The translations under genes and the position numbers were made by a program. This document shows positions 53,431 to 61,253 of a stretch of DNA of 64,000 nucleotides, one piece after another. This DNA comes from Arthrobacter sp. ZGTC131 (lineage in GTDB: Bacteria; Actinomycetota; Actinomycetes; Actinomycetales; Micrococcaceae). The DNA lies in assembly GCF_002929275.1 (NCBI RefSeq), contig NZ_PJIK01000008.1, forward strand, positions 62,001-126,000, written 5' to 3'. The notes beneath the pieces are model-generated. The model saw only the letters and a list, made by a program, of their open reading frames with translations, searched no databases and was not told the DNA's origin. How positions within the stretch are numbered: position 1 is the first letter of the stretch; each line of letters starts with the position of its first letter.

Positions 53431-54432
53431 ATGGACATCAAAGAGTGGCCTGCCAGCGATCAGGGGTGGGTGGTTCGGTACCGCCTGGCGATGACGGATA
53501 AGCACGTCCCGGCCTCTTCGCTCGTAGAGCGGGAACAAGAGCTGCTCGATGCGATCCGTGAGGCCGGCGTGCCCGCGGCCGAGCTGTTCGGTGATGCCAA
53601 AGCACTCGCGACTGAGGATGCCGCTGAGCTTGCGACTACGGACGAGATGGTGCGAACCTCTTTGGGAGGAGGACTGAAACCAGCGCTTCGGGAGATTGCA
53701 GGCACCTGGGTGGGTATTGGTGCCGTCGCGGTGCTGATCATTGCCCTGCGTCACGGCTGGTCCGCGGACCTGGAGGTCTCCCATGTTCTTGTCGCCGCTA
53801 GTGTGGCTGCCGCCTTCCTGGGCTGGGAAGTAGGGCGCGCGCTTTTTACCGCTGGACGATCAGGCTCGGCGATCGGTGCACTGATCGCTGTCGGGACGGT
53901 CGTTGTCGCCGGTATCGCCTCCGCAGCGAATCTCGGCCCCGGACACGTCGCGGCCAGTGATGTGCCCGTTCTCCTCCTGGCGCCGGTGATAGTTGGTCCG
54001 GGCATCGTCGTACTTCTGGTTTTGAGTCGAATGCCGCAGCACGATCTGCGCAGTACTTGGGATGACGGCGCGTGGTTGCGCCGTTTCCGGGGCGGCCTGC
54101 GGTCTCGTCTGATGCCGTCCGTCACCGCACGAGATCACGTTGCTGAAGTCGAACAGGCCCTGGAGTGGGCGGGTACCACGGCCTACACGGAATTCGGGCA
54201 CCCGTTGTCCTTCGCGCGTGAACTGGCAGCAGCTGACCGAGCCACGCGGGCACGACAGTGGTGGGCGGTCACGACTGCCAGTACGGGCGCTCCGCTGTTG
54301 TTGGCTGCTCTCATCCTCACGAACCAAAGCTGGGGGATGTTGACGGTACCTATCGCGGTAGGTTTCGCTCTGTCCGCCGTCGTCGCCTTCAGCGTGGGGC
54401 GGAGCGACCGACCGCGGATGATGAAGCGATGA
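53431..54432 (+). CDS. HAAS-like helical/membrane protein paired with PadR
   Basis: 333 residues. The N-terminal 70 residues are helical with EREQELLDAIREAGVPAAELFGDAKALATEDAAEL, reminiscent of the HAAS_signaling (DUF1700) domain, and a similar stretch appears near residue 250 (YTEFGHPLSFARELAAADRATRARQWW). About seven membrane segments lie around residues 90-200 and 270-320. It overlaps the PadR gene by four bases; such pairs are known in Firmicutes and actinobacteria. Signal and effector are unknown. ATG 53431; TTG 53428 possible. Confidence 0.6.
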   Translation: MDIKEWPASDQGWVVRYRLAMTDKHVPASSLVEREQELLDAIREAGVPAAELFGDAKALATEDAAELATTDEMVRTSLGGGLKPALREIAGTWVGIGAVAVLIIALRHGWSADLEVSHVLVAASVAAAFLGWEVGRALFTAGRSGSAIGALIAVGTVVVAGIASAANLGPGHVAASDVPVLLLAPVIVGPGIVVLLVLSRMPQHDLRSTWDDGAWLRRFRGGLRSRLMPSVTARDHVAEVEQALEWAGTTAYTEFGHPLSFARELAAADRATRARQWWAVTTASTGAPLLLAALILTNQSWGMLTVPIAVGFALSAVVAFSVGRSDRPRMMKR

Positions 54433-54770
54433 CTCTCTCGGCCTGGCAGCGGGCTTCATTGCCGATGCTCATCCTCAAAGTGCTGGCCGTTGCTCCCCGG
54501 CACGGGTATGGCATCTCCCAAGCCCTCGTGTCAGTAGGACTCCAACCGATCAAGGGCGCTCAGCTCTACCCCGCACTCGTGCGGCTCGAAGACGAGGGAA
54601 CGATCGTGGCCCAATGGGAACAGGGCGGATCCGGGCCCGCGCGGAAGGTCTACGAACTAACACCCGCAGGGCGTCAACAGCTGGAGGACCTAGGCACGCA
54701 ATGGGAGATGTTCATGCACGCGGTCGAAACCCTCAGCAGCGAACCCGCAACTGACAGACCAGCGTCATAA
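54429..54770 (+). CDS. PadR family transcriptional regulator
   Basis: 113 residues, a winged helix with LPMLILKVLAVAPRHGYGISQAL, GAQLYPALVRLEDEGTIVAQWE and KVYELTPAGRQQLEDL, all PadR hallmarks. It starts with ATGA overlap at the HAAS-like stop, so it is translated with it. It likely represses this cluster through the repeat at 53392. Length is that of short PadR-s2 proteins. Confidence 0.93.
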   Translation: MTLSAWQRASLPMLILKVLAVAPRHGYGISQALVSVGLQPIKGAQLYPALVRLEDEGTIVAQWEQGGSGPARKVYELTPAGRQQLEDLGTQWEMFMHAVETLSSEPATDRPAS

Positions 54771-54934
54771 ATGAGGCTTTCATGCCGCGCCTATCAGCAT
54801 CGCTCCGTCACTGCCGCAACAAGCTAAGCAACTCCCACTCCCCGCGGGTAACCCGGATACCGGGAAGTCGGCCCGCAGATCAGCATGCCCGCACCAAGAA
54901 TTGGGGATTTTTGTCAGCCAGGCCAGCCAGTGAA

Positions 54935-55657
54935 ATGCACTCTCCTACACGTCGAACAGTGCCCGTGACACTCGGGCAGGCAGCCTGGGCGCTGATGTTC
55001 GTTGCCATCTACATCGCGCTGGTCGTCGGCGTGATCCTCGCACTCGGCCTACCAGGCATCATCGACTTCACCCTCGAATCACTCCTTCTCGTCCTGCTCA
55101 CCACTATTACCGCAGCCGCGATCCTCGCCCTCTACGTCCACCTATACCGCCGGAACAACCTCACGCCAGCAGACCTCGGATTTCGACGGTTCACGCCCAG
55201 ACTGTTCCACCTGCTCTGGCAGATACCAGCCGCCATCATCGTTTGCGCCATCATGCAAGGCCTCTCCCTCGCCCTCACCGGCATAGATGCGACAACCGCA
55301 GAAGCTGCTGATGACCCCCTCGCAGACCTCGCAGGCCTACCCGCTTCTCTCGCTGTCATCGCAGTGCTCGTCATCGCCGTCCTCACACCCGTTTGGGAAG
55401 AAGTCCTCTTCAGAGGTGCGTTCCTCGACGGCCTCTCCAGACGTCTCCGGCCATCCGTGGCGATCATCCTCTCCGCAGCCCTCTTCGCCGCCGTCCACAT
55501 CGTCCCATTGAGCTTCCCCTACCTCTTCACATTTGGCATCGCACTTGCCCTCCTCCGGCGCTTTCACCAGAACCTCTGGGCCCCGATCCTCCTGCACGCA
55601 ACCAACAACGCCCTCGTCGTACTCCTCGCCCTCCTCATCGCCCGACCCGCCGGCTAA
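54935..55657 (+). CDS. CPBP family intramembrane metalloprotease-like protein
   Basis: About 240 residues with roughly eight membrane helices. The CAAX-protease/bacteriocin-immunity (CPBP) motifs are present: PVWEEVLFRGAFLDGLSRR (EExxxR), AALFAAVHIVP (FxxxH) and the final HATNN. ATG 54935 is chosen because the 51 codons of the longer frame from 54782 show atypical codons; its site is weak. GC at third positions is lower than in neighbours and the gene follows PadR by few bases, suggesting transferred DNA. Substrate unknown. Confidence 0.85.
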   Translation: MHSPTRRTVPVTLGQAAWALMFVAIYIALVVGVILALGLPGIIDFTLESLLLVLLTTITAAAILALYVHLYRRNNLTPADLGFRRFTPRLFHLLWQIPAAIIVCAIMQGLSLALTGIDATTAEAADDPLADLAGLPASLAVIAVLVIAVLTPVWEEVLFRGAFLDGLSRRLRPSVAIILSAALFAAVHIVPLSFPYLFTFGIALALLRRFHQNLWAPILLHATNNALVVLLALLIARPAG

Positions 55658-56091
55658 AAGTTAGGAATCCTCGAGCGATTGGCAGTCCGGCTGTCCGTTG
55701 GTCGCGGCGTTCGCAGCACGCTGGGGCAGGCATTCATCCACACCCGCCCGGCTGGGGCTGGCGGGACCGGCGGAACCGGGGCGAGGCTCACGCCTGGCGA
55801 CAGTCCGGCGCCCGTCGATGGTGCGGCCGAAGTGGCGGGCGGCTGGTGGTTGTTTGTTGGCAGCCCGCCGCAGTTGGGGGCGGAGCCGCCCCGCAGGCTG
55901 CGATTGTCTAGTCGACCCCCAAGAACGCTACGGACAGCAGTATCGGCGTCGCGCGTATTCCGTTACGAGCGGGTCCCCCGGGCACCGCCATGATCCGAAG
56001 ACTAGGGGTCAGGGCCCATCACTGCAACAGACCGCCCCAGGTCGACGCGGACCTTTGGGCCATCGGGTTTTGCATCGAGTAGCCTGCTGAG
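55658..56091. other. 434-bp region without a supported gene
   Basis: Short overlapping frames exist on both strands, none with a good start or coding pattern. GC-rich and mixed, with no strong terminator or repeat. It separates the CPBP gene from the phosphotransferase-like gene. Confidence 0.6.
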
Positions 56092-56847
56092 ATGGCCGAA
56101 GACGAGCAAGAACTGACGGGTGGAAATGCGTCCGAAAGTGTTGTGCGCGTTGGTCACACCGTCCGAAAGCCGTGGTTGGAGAACTCGGCCGCCGTGCAGA
56201 GCTATCTTGGCGTTCTCCGGTCGTCCGGGGTAGATGTTCCTCAGCCCCTAGGACAGGACGAAGACGGTCGAAATGTAGTCGAGTTCGTCGAGGGCATACC
56301 CGCGCTGGATCAGTTGCCGCTGGGGAAGGACGATCTGCTACGGGTTGGTCGTATGATTCGGCAAATCCATGATGCGAGCGAAACAGTCATGATTCCCGAT
56401 CCGGACGACTGGACGATGCTGCTGCCGGCGGAGAATCCGAACCTGATGTGCCATAACGACCTGGCTCCGTGGAACCTCATTATGGGAGACCGCTGGGTAT
56501 TCATCGACTGGGATGGTGCCGGTCCCAGCACGCGGTTATGGGACCTGGCTTACGCCGCCCAGTCGTTCGGCATGCTGTTCGATGGGCAACCGGCGGAAGA
56601 AGCTGCATGGAGATTGCGAGCCGTTGTTGACGGGTACGGAGCTGACCACGCACTACGCAAGGCACTACCGGCCGCCATGGCGCAACGAACTGCAGCGATG
56701 TTCAATCTCCTGAGGTCCTCGTACGAGACCGGCTTCCAACCCTGGGCCGACATGTATGTCAACGGCCACGGCGAGCACTGGCATGCAGCTGCCCAATACG
56801 TCGTACGGAATCAAGAGGCCTGGGAACAAGCGCTCGTCCAGCAATGA
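56092..56847 (+). CDS. Aminoglycoside phosphotransferase (APH)-like kinase
   Basis: 251 residues with the small-molecule kinase fold. The catalytic loop is LMCHNDLAPWNLIMGDRW (H-x-D-x4-N) and the metal-binding VFIDWDGAGPS. NVVEFVEGIPALDQLPL carries a lobe-hinge-like region. The family phosphorylates aminoglycosides or choline, among others; resistance is not implied. GC is lower than in neighbours. It is alone on the + strand, converging with the reductase gene. Confidence 0.85.
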   Translation: MAEDEQELTGGNASESVVRVGHTVRKPWLENSAAVQSYLGVLRSSGVDVPQPLGQDEDGRNVVEFVEGIPALDQLPLGKDDLLRVGRMIRQIHDASETVMIPDPDDWTMLLPAENPNLMCHNDLAPWNLIMGDRWVFIDWDGAGPSTRLWDLAYAAQSFGMLFDGQPAEEAAWRLRAVVDGYGADHALRKALPAAMAQRTAAMFNLLRSSYETGFQPWADMYVNGHGEHWHAAAQYVVRNQEAWEQALVQQ

Positions 56848-56898
56848 GGTCCGCATAGGACGCCGCGGCGAACCGATTTGGCGATTGAGCGTCAGCTG

Positions 56899-57489
56899 TC
56901 AGCGAATTGCCCGGTAGCGCACGTGGGTGACGAGCCGGGTGCCGCGCACTTCCGTCGGTTCAAGCTGGAGGTCCGTGACGCCGTCGAGCAGCCGCTCGCC
57001 CGCTCCCAGGACGATGGGCGCGGTGTGGAGCCGCAGCTCGTCGATCAGTCCCGCCGACAGGTATTGGCGGGCGGTCTCCGCTCCTCCGGCAATGGCCACG
57101 TCCTTGCTGCCGGCGGCCTTCCGCGCCTGCGCCAGCGCCGATTCGATTCCATCGTTCACGAAGTTGAAGGTGGTGCCGCCCCGCATCTCCAAGGGGGCGC
57201 GTGGGTGATGCGTGAGAACGAACACGGGTGCGTGATAGGGCGGTTCCTCACCCCACCATCCCCGCCATTCCTCATCCCACGTTCCGGGACCGGCGAACAT
57301 GTTCCGTCCCATGATGTAAGCGCCGGCCTCGAGGATGCCGTCGAGCTCGGCTGCGTTGGACTCGGCGTCCTCGAACATCCACCTGTGCAGGAGCTCTCCG
57401 CCCTCGCCCAGGGGCTCCGCCGGGGTTTGGTTCGGACCGGCGAGGAATCCGTCGAGGGAAATGGTCAGATCGCACGTGACTCTGCTCAT
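56899..57489 (-). CDS. RibD-C/dihydrofolate reductase-like protein
   Basis: 196 residues: MSRVTCDLTISLDGFLAGPNQTP, YIMGRNMFAGPGTWDE and DVAIAGGAETARQYLSAGLIDELRLHTAPIVLGAGERLLDG fit the RibD-C fold. The start is set by the ATG 57489 and a conserved beginning. A second member lies at 52721. Function unknown. Confidence 0.9.
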   Translation of the reverse strand: MSRVTCDLTISLDGFLAGPNQTPAEPLGEGGELLHRWMFEDAESNAAELDGILEAGAYIMGRNMFAGPGTWDEEWRGWWGEEPPYHAPVFVLTHHPRAPLEMRGGTTFNFVNDGIESALAQARKAAGSKDVAIAGGAETARQYLSAGLIDELRLHTAPIVLGAGERLLDGVTDLQLEPTEVRGTRLVTHVRYRAIR

Positions 57490-57624
57490 GCGCCCATCAT
57501 GCCACCACTCTGCGGTCCGGGGGCGGCTGAGCGTCCAGCAGTTTCGCCGTCGTGCCGCTCTCAGGATGTGCTGCGCACGGCTCCCAGTTGCTGCCTCCGT
57601 TTGTTGGGGGAGTACTTTGACGAC

Positions 57625-58790
57625 ATGCGAAAACTGCGAAGAGTGGTCATTTGCGGGGCCGGAATCAGCGGCCTGTCCTGCGCCGCGTTTCTGGCCCGAA
57701 ACGGATGGCAGGTGACCGTGGTCGATCACGCGAGGGGTCCTCGACCGCAGGGGTACATGATCGATTTCTTCGGTCCCGGCTGGCTGCCCGCCGACAGTCT
57801 GGGCATCATCCCCCGGCTCCACGAGCTGGGCTATCGGGTCCAACGGCTGGACTACGTGGACCGCAAAGGCGAAAGCCGCGCCAGCCTGCCGCTCGCGAAA
57901 TTCGCCAACGTTGCCAGGGGCGAACTGATCAGCCTCCTGCGGCCCGACCTAGAACTGGCCATCCGCGAAGTACTGCCCCCGGACTTGGATCTCCGCTATG
58001 GCTGCACTGTCTCGGCCGTTCGGCAGAGCAGCGAATCTGTAATCGTCACCCTCGACGACGGCGGCTCGCTGGAAGCCGATCTGCTCATCGGGGCGGACGG
58101 GATCCACTCGGCCGTGCGGGAGCTAGTTTTCGGACCGGAGGACGAGTTCCTCCACTACCTGGGGTTCCAGGTAGGCGCCTATTCGTTCCACGACTCCGAT
58201 CTCGCCGCCCGGATCGGCGACAGAGTTGCCGTCACCGATACGCGCAGTGAGGCGATGTTCTTCTAAAGGTTGCGTGATGGCACGGTCACCGCCATGGCCG
58301 TTCACCGTACGGACAACCCCGTTCTCCCGGCTGATCCGCCGGCGCTGCTGCGGTCGAGATACCGGGGCCTCGGCTGGATTTGTCCAGCCGCCCTGGACCA
58401 CTGTCCCGACGAGATCTACTACGACCAGGTCGCCCAGATCAGGATGCCCCGCTGGCGTGCGGGACGGGTGCTCCTGCTCGGCGACGCAGCAGCGGCGGTG
58501 TCGCTGCTGGCGGGACAAGGCGCCTCCCTCGGGATGGGCGCCGCATACGTGCTGGCTGAGGAACTCGAAAAACAGCCCGCGGTCAGCCGTGCCCTCGAAA
58601 CCTTCGAGGCACGGGTTCGTCCCCTGGTCGAGCAAAACCAGCGGGCCGGTGTGTCTGCCGCGCGGTGGTTCGTTCCCGCCACCAGCTATTCTTCCTTGTG
58701 CGCCGGAGCGTGATCAGACTGGCCAAGGTTCCGGGCATAACGCGGCTGATCAGCTCTACCCTGGTCGGCAAATCCGGCTTCCCGCACTAG
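57625..58790 (+). pseudogene. FAD-dependent monooxygenase, broken by nonsense and frameshift
   Basis: Residues 1-213 are a normal PHBH-type monooxygenase half: VVICGAGISGLSCAAFLARNGW, then VDHARGPRPQGYMIDFFGPGW and LIGADGIHSAVRELVFGPED. An in-frame TAA at 58264-58266 then interrupts; the same frame continues with RLRDGTVTAMAVHR, where family members have a tyrosine-type residue. GRVLLLGDAAAAVSLLAGQGASLGMGAAYVLAEEL continues the FAD-binding end. Near 58690 the frame shifts by one base, and the true C-terminus (VRRSVIRLAKVPGITRLIS, ending SGFPH) lies in another frame to the stop at 58788-58790. Two lesions imply a pseudogene, unless both are sequence errors. Confidence 0.9.
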
Positions 58791-59020
58791 CCAAACGGGC
58801 ATGCTGGGACCTGAGCCCGGAGGATTATTCAGGCGAGTCTCGGCCGGCTCAATGTCAGCGCTATTGTGCTTGCCCGGCTGTTCATCCCTGCGGAATATTC
58901 TTTCACCGCCGCGGTTGTGTTCATCACACGCCGCTGTGGCGCCACGTCGGTTCGGTCCGCCGGTCGCATACTGGACTGACGGGGAGGCGGCGTATGCACG
59001 GGCAGGCAGGAGGAACAGGC

Positions 59021-59302
59021 ATGAAAACCCTGATGGCAGTGGTGCGGAACGAGTACTTTCCCGCGGCCGCAGTGCTGGCGTTCGTCGTGCTGTTCTGGAC
59101 GGCGGGACTGTTCGGCGGTCTGTCGTTGCTCAGCACCAGCCAGCCGCCGATCGCCACGCTGTTCTGGCTGCTGTTTGTCTACGCAGCGGCCGTCCTGTCG
59201 CCGCTGGCAGGGCTCCTCGCCGCGGTTGACCTCGTCCGCAGATGGTTGCGGAACCGCCGCGCGGCGCAGATCGGGACGGGCGCAGCACGCAGCGACCAGT
59301 GA
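59021..59302 (+). CDS. Small two-helix membrane protein
   Basis: 93 residues with AGGAGGAACAGGC before ATG. VRNEYFPAAAVLAFVVLFWTAGLFGGLSLL and IATLFWLLFVYAAAVLSPLAGLLAAVDLV are the membrane segments; the tail is basic (RRWLRNRRAAQIG). No homologue recognised. The 230-base gap upstream (58791-59020) holds no gene. Confidence 0.75.
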   Translation: MKTLMAVVRNEYFPAAAVLAFVVLFWTAGLFGGLSLLSTSQPPIATLFWLLFVYAAAVLSPLAGLLAAVDLVRRWLRNRRAAQIGTGAARSDQ

Positions 59303-59371
59303 CGGGCCCCGGCCCAGGCTCCTGCGCCCAAACCATTGCGGCCTCCCCGCCGGAGTGGTTGCATGGGGTGC

Positions 59372-60493
59372 ATGGCTACCCCTGAGAGTTATGTCTTAGC
59401 GATCGGAACCAAGAAAGGCCTCTGGCTGGCGAGCAGCCAGGACCGGAAGCAATGGTCCTTCACCGGCCCGCATTTCCTGATGAGTGAGATCCCCAGCATC
59501 GGGATCGACACCCGCGACGGCCGCACCCGGATCATGGTGGGCGTCAGGTCCGAGCACTGGGGCCCCACCGTTGCCCATTCGGATGATCTCGGCGCCACCT
59601 GGACCGAGCCCGAGCAGGGCGCGATCAAGTTTCCCGACGGCACCGACGCCGCCGTGGAACGCATCTGGCAGATCTACCCCGACGCCGAGTCCCGCCCCGG
59701 AGTGGTCTGGGCCGGTGCCGAGCCCATTTCGGTTTGGAAATCCACGGACGGCGGCGAGCACTTCGAACTGAACCGCGGACTGTGGGACCACCCGCACCGC
59801 AGCGAATGGGGCGCCGGGTACGGAGGCGCCGCCGCGCACTCGATCGTGGTCAACCCGTCCGGAGACAACGTGCACGTCGCCATGAGCACCGGCGGCGTGT
59901 ACCGCTCGCTCGACGGCGGATCGTCCTGGCAGCCCCGGAACAAGGGAATTTCCGCCTACTTCATGCCCGATCCCAACCCGGAATTCGGCCAGTGCGTGCA
60001 CAAGATTGCGGCGGATGCCGCCGTCGAAGGCCGCCTTTACGCGCAAAATCACCACGGCGTCTACCGCAGCGATGACAATGCCGAAAACTGGGAGTCAATC
60101 GCGGAGGGGCTGCCCGCCGATTTTGGCTTCGTGATGCTGACGCATCCGCGGCGGGCGGGCACGGCCTGGGTGATTCCCCTCAAGGCCGACGGCGAGCGGA
60201 TTCCTCCGGAGGGCAGGCTCGCCGTGCACCGCACGGACGACGCCGGCGGCACCTGGAAGCGGCTGGACGCCGGACTGCCGCAGGCCGAATACAACGCGGT
60301 GCTCCGTGACGCGGCCGCGGTGGATTCTGCCGAACCCGCCGGGGTGTACTTCGGAACACGCGGCGGCTCGGTCTATGCCAGCGCTGACGAGGGTGAATCG
60401 TTTGCCGAGGTGGCGTCCCACCTGCCTGACGTACTGTGCGTACGGGCCGCCGTGGTTGCGGATGCCAAGGTCACGGCACCGGTTTCTGCATGA
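59372..60493 (+). CDS. Sialidase-like beta-propeller (WD/YVTN-type) protein
   Basis: 373 residues with Asp-box-like repeats: SDDLGATWTEPEQG, SVWKSTDGGEHFELNRGL, VYRSLDGGSSWQPRNKG, VYRSDDNAENWESIAEGL and VYASADEGESF. They build a multi-bladed propeller of the BNR type. It is not clearly a sialidase: no arginine triad is evident. A MoaD/ThiS-like gene follows nine bases later, a conserved actinobacterial pair. ATG 59372 is used; ATG 59363 has GGAG seven bases before it. Confidence 0.85.
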   Translation: MATPESYVLAIGTKKGLWLASSQDRKQWSFTGPHFLMSEIPSIGIDTRDGRTRIMVGVRSEHWGPTVAHSDDLGATWTEPEQGAIKFPDGTDAAVERIWQIYPDAESRPGVVWAGAEPISVWKSTDGGEHFELNRGLWDHPHRSEWGAGYGGAAAHSIVVNPSGDNVHVAMSTGGVYRSLDGGSSWQPRNKGISAYFMPDPNPEFGQCVHKIAADAAVEGRLYAQNHHGVYRSDDNAENWESIAEGLPADFGFVMLTHPRRAGTAWVIPLKADGERIPPEGRLAVHRTDDAGGTWKRLDAGLPQAEYNAVLRDAAAVDSAEPAGVYFGTRGGSVYASADEGESFAEVASHLPDVLCVRAAVVADAKVTAPVSA

Positions 60494-60502
60494 GGATCCG
60501 TT

Positions 60503-60790
60503 ATGGCTGACATCAGCGTGGTGCTTCCCAGCGTCCTCCAGCCGCTCGCCGGCGGGCAGTCCTTCCTGACTGCGCCCGCCGACGGGACGGTGACTGTGGG
60601 CTGGTTGCTGGATTCCGTGACCGGGGATTACCCGGTGCTCGCCAGGAGGCTGCGGGACGAAACGGGTGCCCTCCGCCGCTACGTGAATATTTACGTGAAC
60701 GGTGACGAGGTCCGGCGTCTCCAGGGCCTGGATACGGAGGTCGCTGCCGGCCAGGAGGTGCTGATCATTCAGTCCGTGGCCGGGGGTTAG
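60503..60790 (+). CDS. MoaD/ThiS-family ubiquitin-like sulfur carrier
   Basis: 95 residues ending in GG (QSVAGG), the signature of sulfur carriers activated on their C-terminus. ISVVLPSVLQPLAGGQSFL and RRYVNIYVNGDEVRRLQGLDT are typical MoaD-like strands. The partner E1-like enzyme or acceptor is not in the window. It sits nine bases after the beta-propeller gene, suggesting a joint process, perhaps tagging or sulfur transfer. Confidence 0.92.
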   Translation: MADISVVLPSVLQPLAGGQSFLTAPADGTVTVGWLLDSVTGDYPVLARRLRDETGALRRYVNIYVNGDEVRRLQGLDTEVAAGQEVLIIQSVAGG

Positions 60791-60795
60791 CGGGC

Positions 60796-61032
60796 TCAGG
60801 CGACGCGCCAAACGCTGCACTCGTCCGTATTGATGGCCTTGCGCATGCCGGTGTGGTGATCCATGATCCAGACGACGCCGATTCCCGGCGCTGTCTCCTG
60901 GACGCTGCCGCGGCGGATGATGACGTCGTCGTAGCTGGGTCCCACGGAGAGGCGGGCTTCGATCTCGTCCCCGCGGTGGAGCTGGTCCAGCGCGCGGACG
61001 CGGGTTATGTGGGCTTTGGCTTCCTTCAACAT
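60796..61032 (-). CDS. Hypothetical 78-residue protein
   Basis: MLKEAKAHITRVRALDQLHRGD and IGVVWIMDHHTGMRKAINTDE suggest a small beta-rich soluble domain. AGGAGGCCACGCC precedes the ATG 61032, which supports the start. It converges with the MoaD-like gene with a five-base gap. I do not recognise it. Confidence 0.7.
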   Translation of the reverse strand: MLKEAKAHITRVRALDQLHRGDEIEARLSVGPSYDDVIIRRGSVQETAPGIGVVWIMDHHTGMRKAINTDECSVWRVA

Positions 61033-61253
61033 GGCGTGGCCTCCTGAACTGGAGCTGGTGCCTGCTATTGCCGGCACTTCCAGTGTGGCGGGGTATTGTT
61101 GCGCCCGGGTTTCCTGCCCGTTAGCACCCGGTTAGCTTTCCGCGCCGGGCCGGTTTCCGCACTGGGGGCCCGGCCATTGACCGCCGAATCATCTGCCACG
61201 AGACTTTCAATGGGTTTGCATCCCGCACCGGCGCCGACCAGGAGGAACCAGCA

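Noticed and set aside
54782-54934. Longer start for the CPBP protein
   Set aside because: The extra 51 codons use atypical codons and show no conserved features, although GAGG lies before ATG 54782.
56878-57624. Long + strand frame leading into the monooxygenase
   Set aside because: It is antisense to the RibD-C reductase gene; the monooxygenase begins at ATG 57625.
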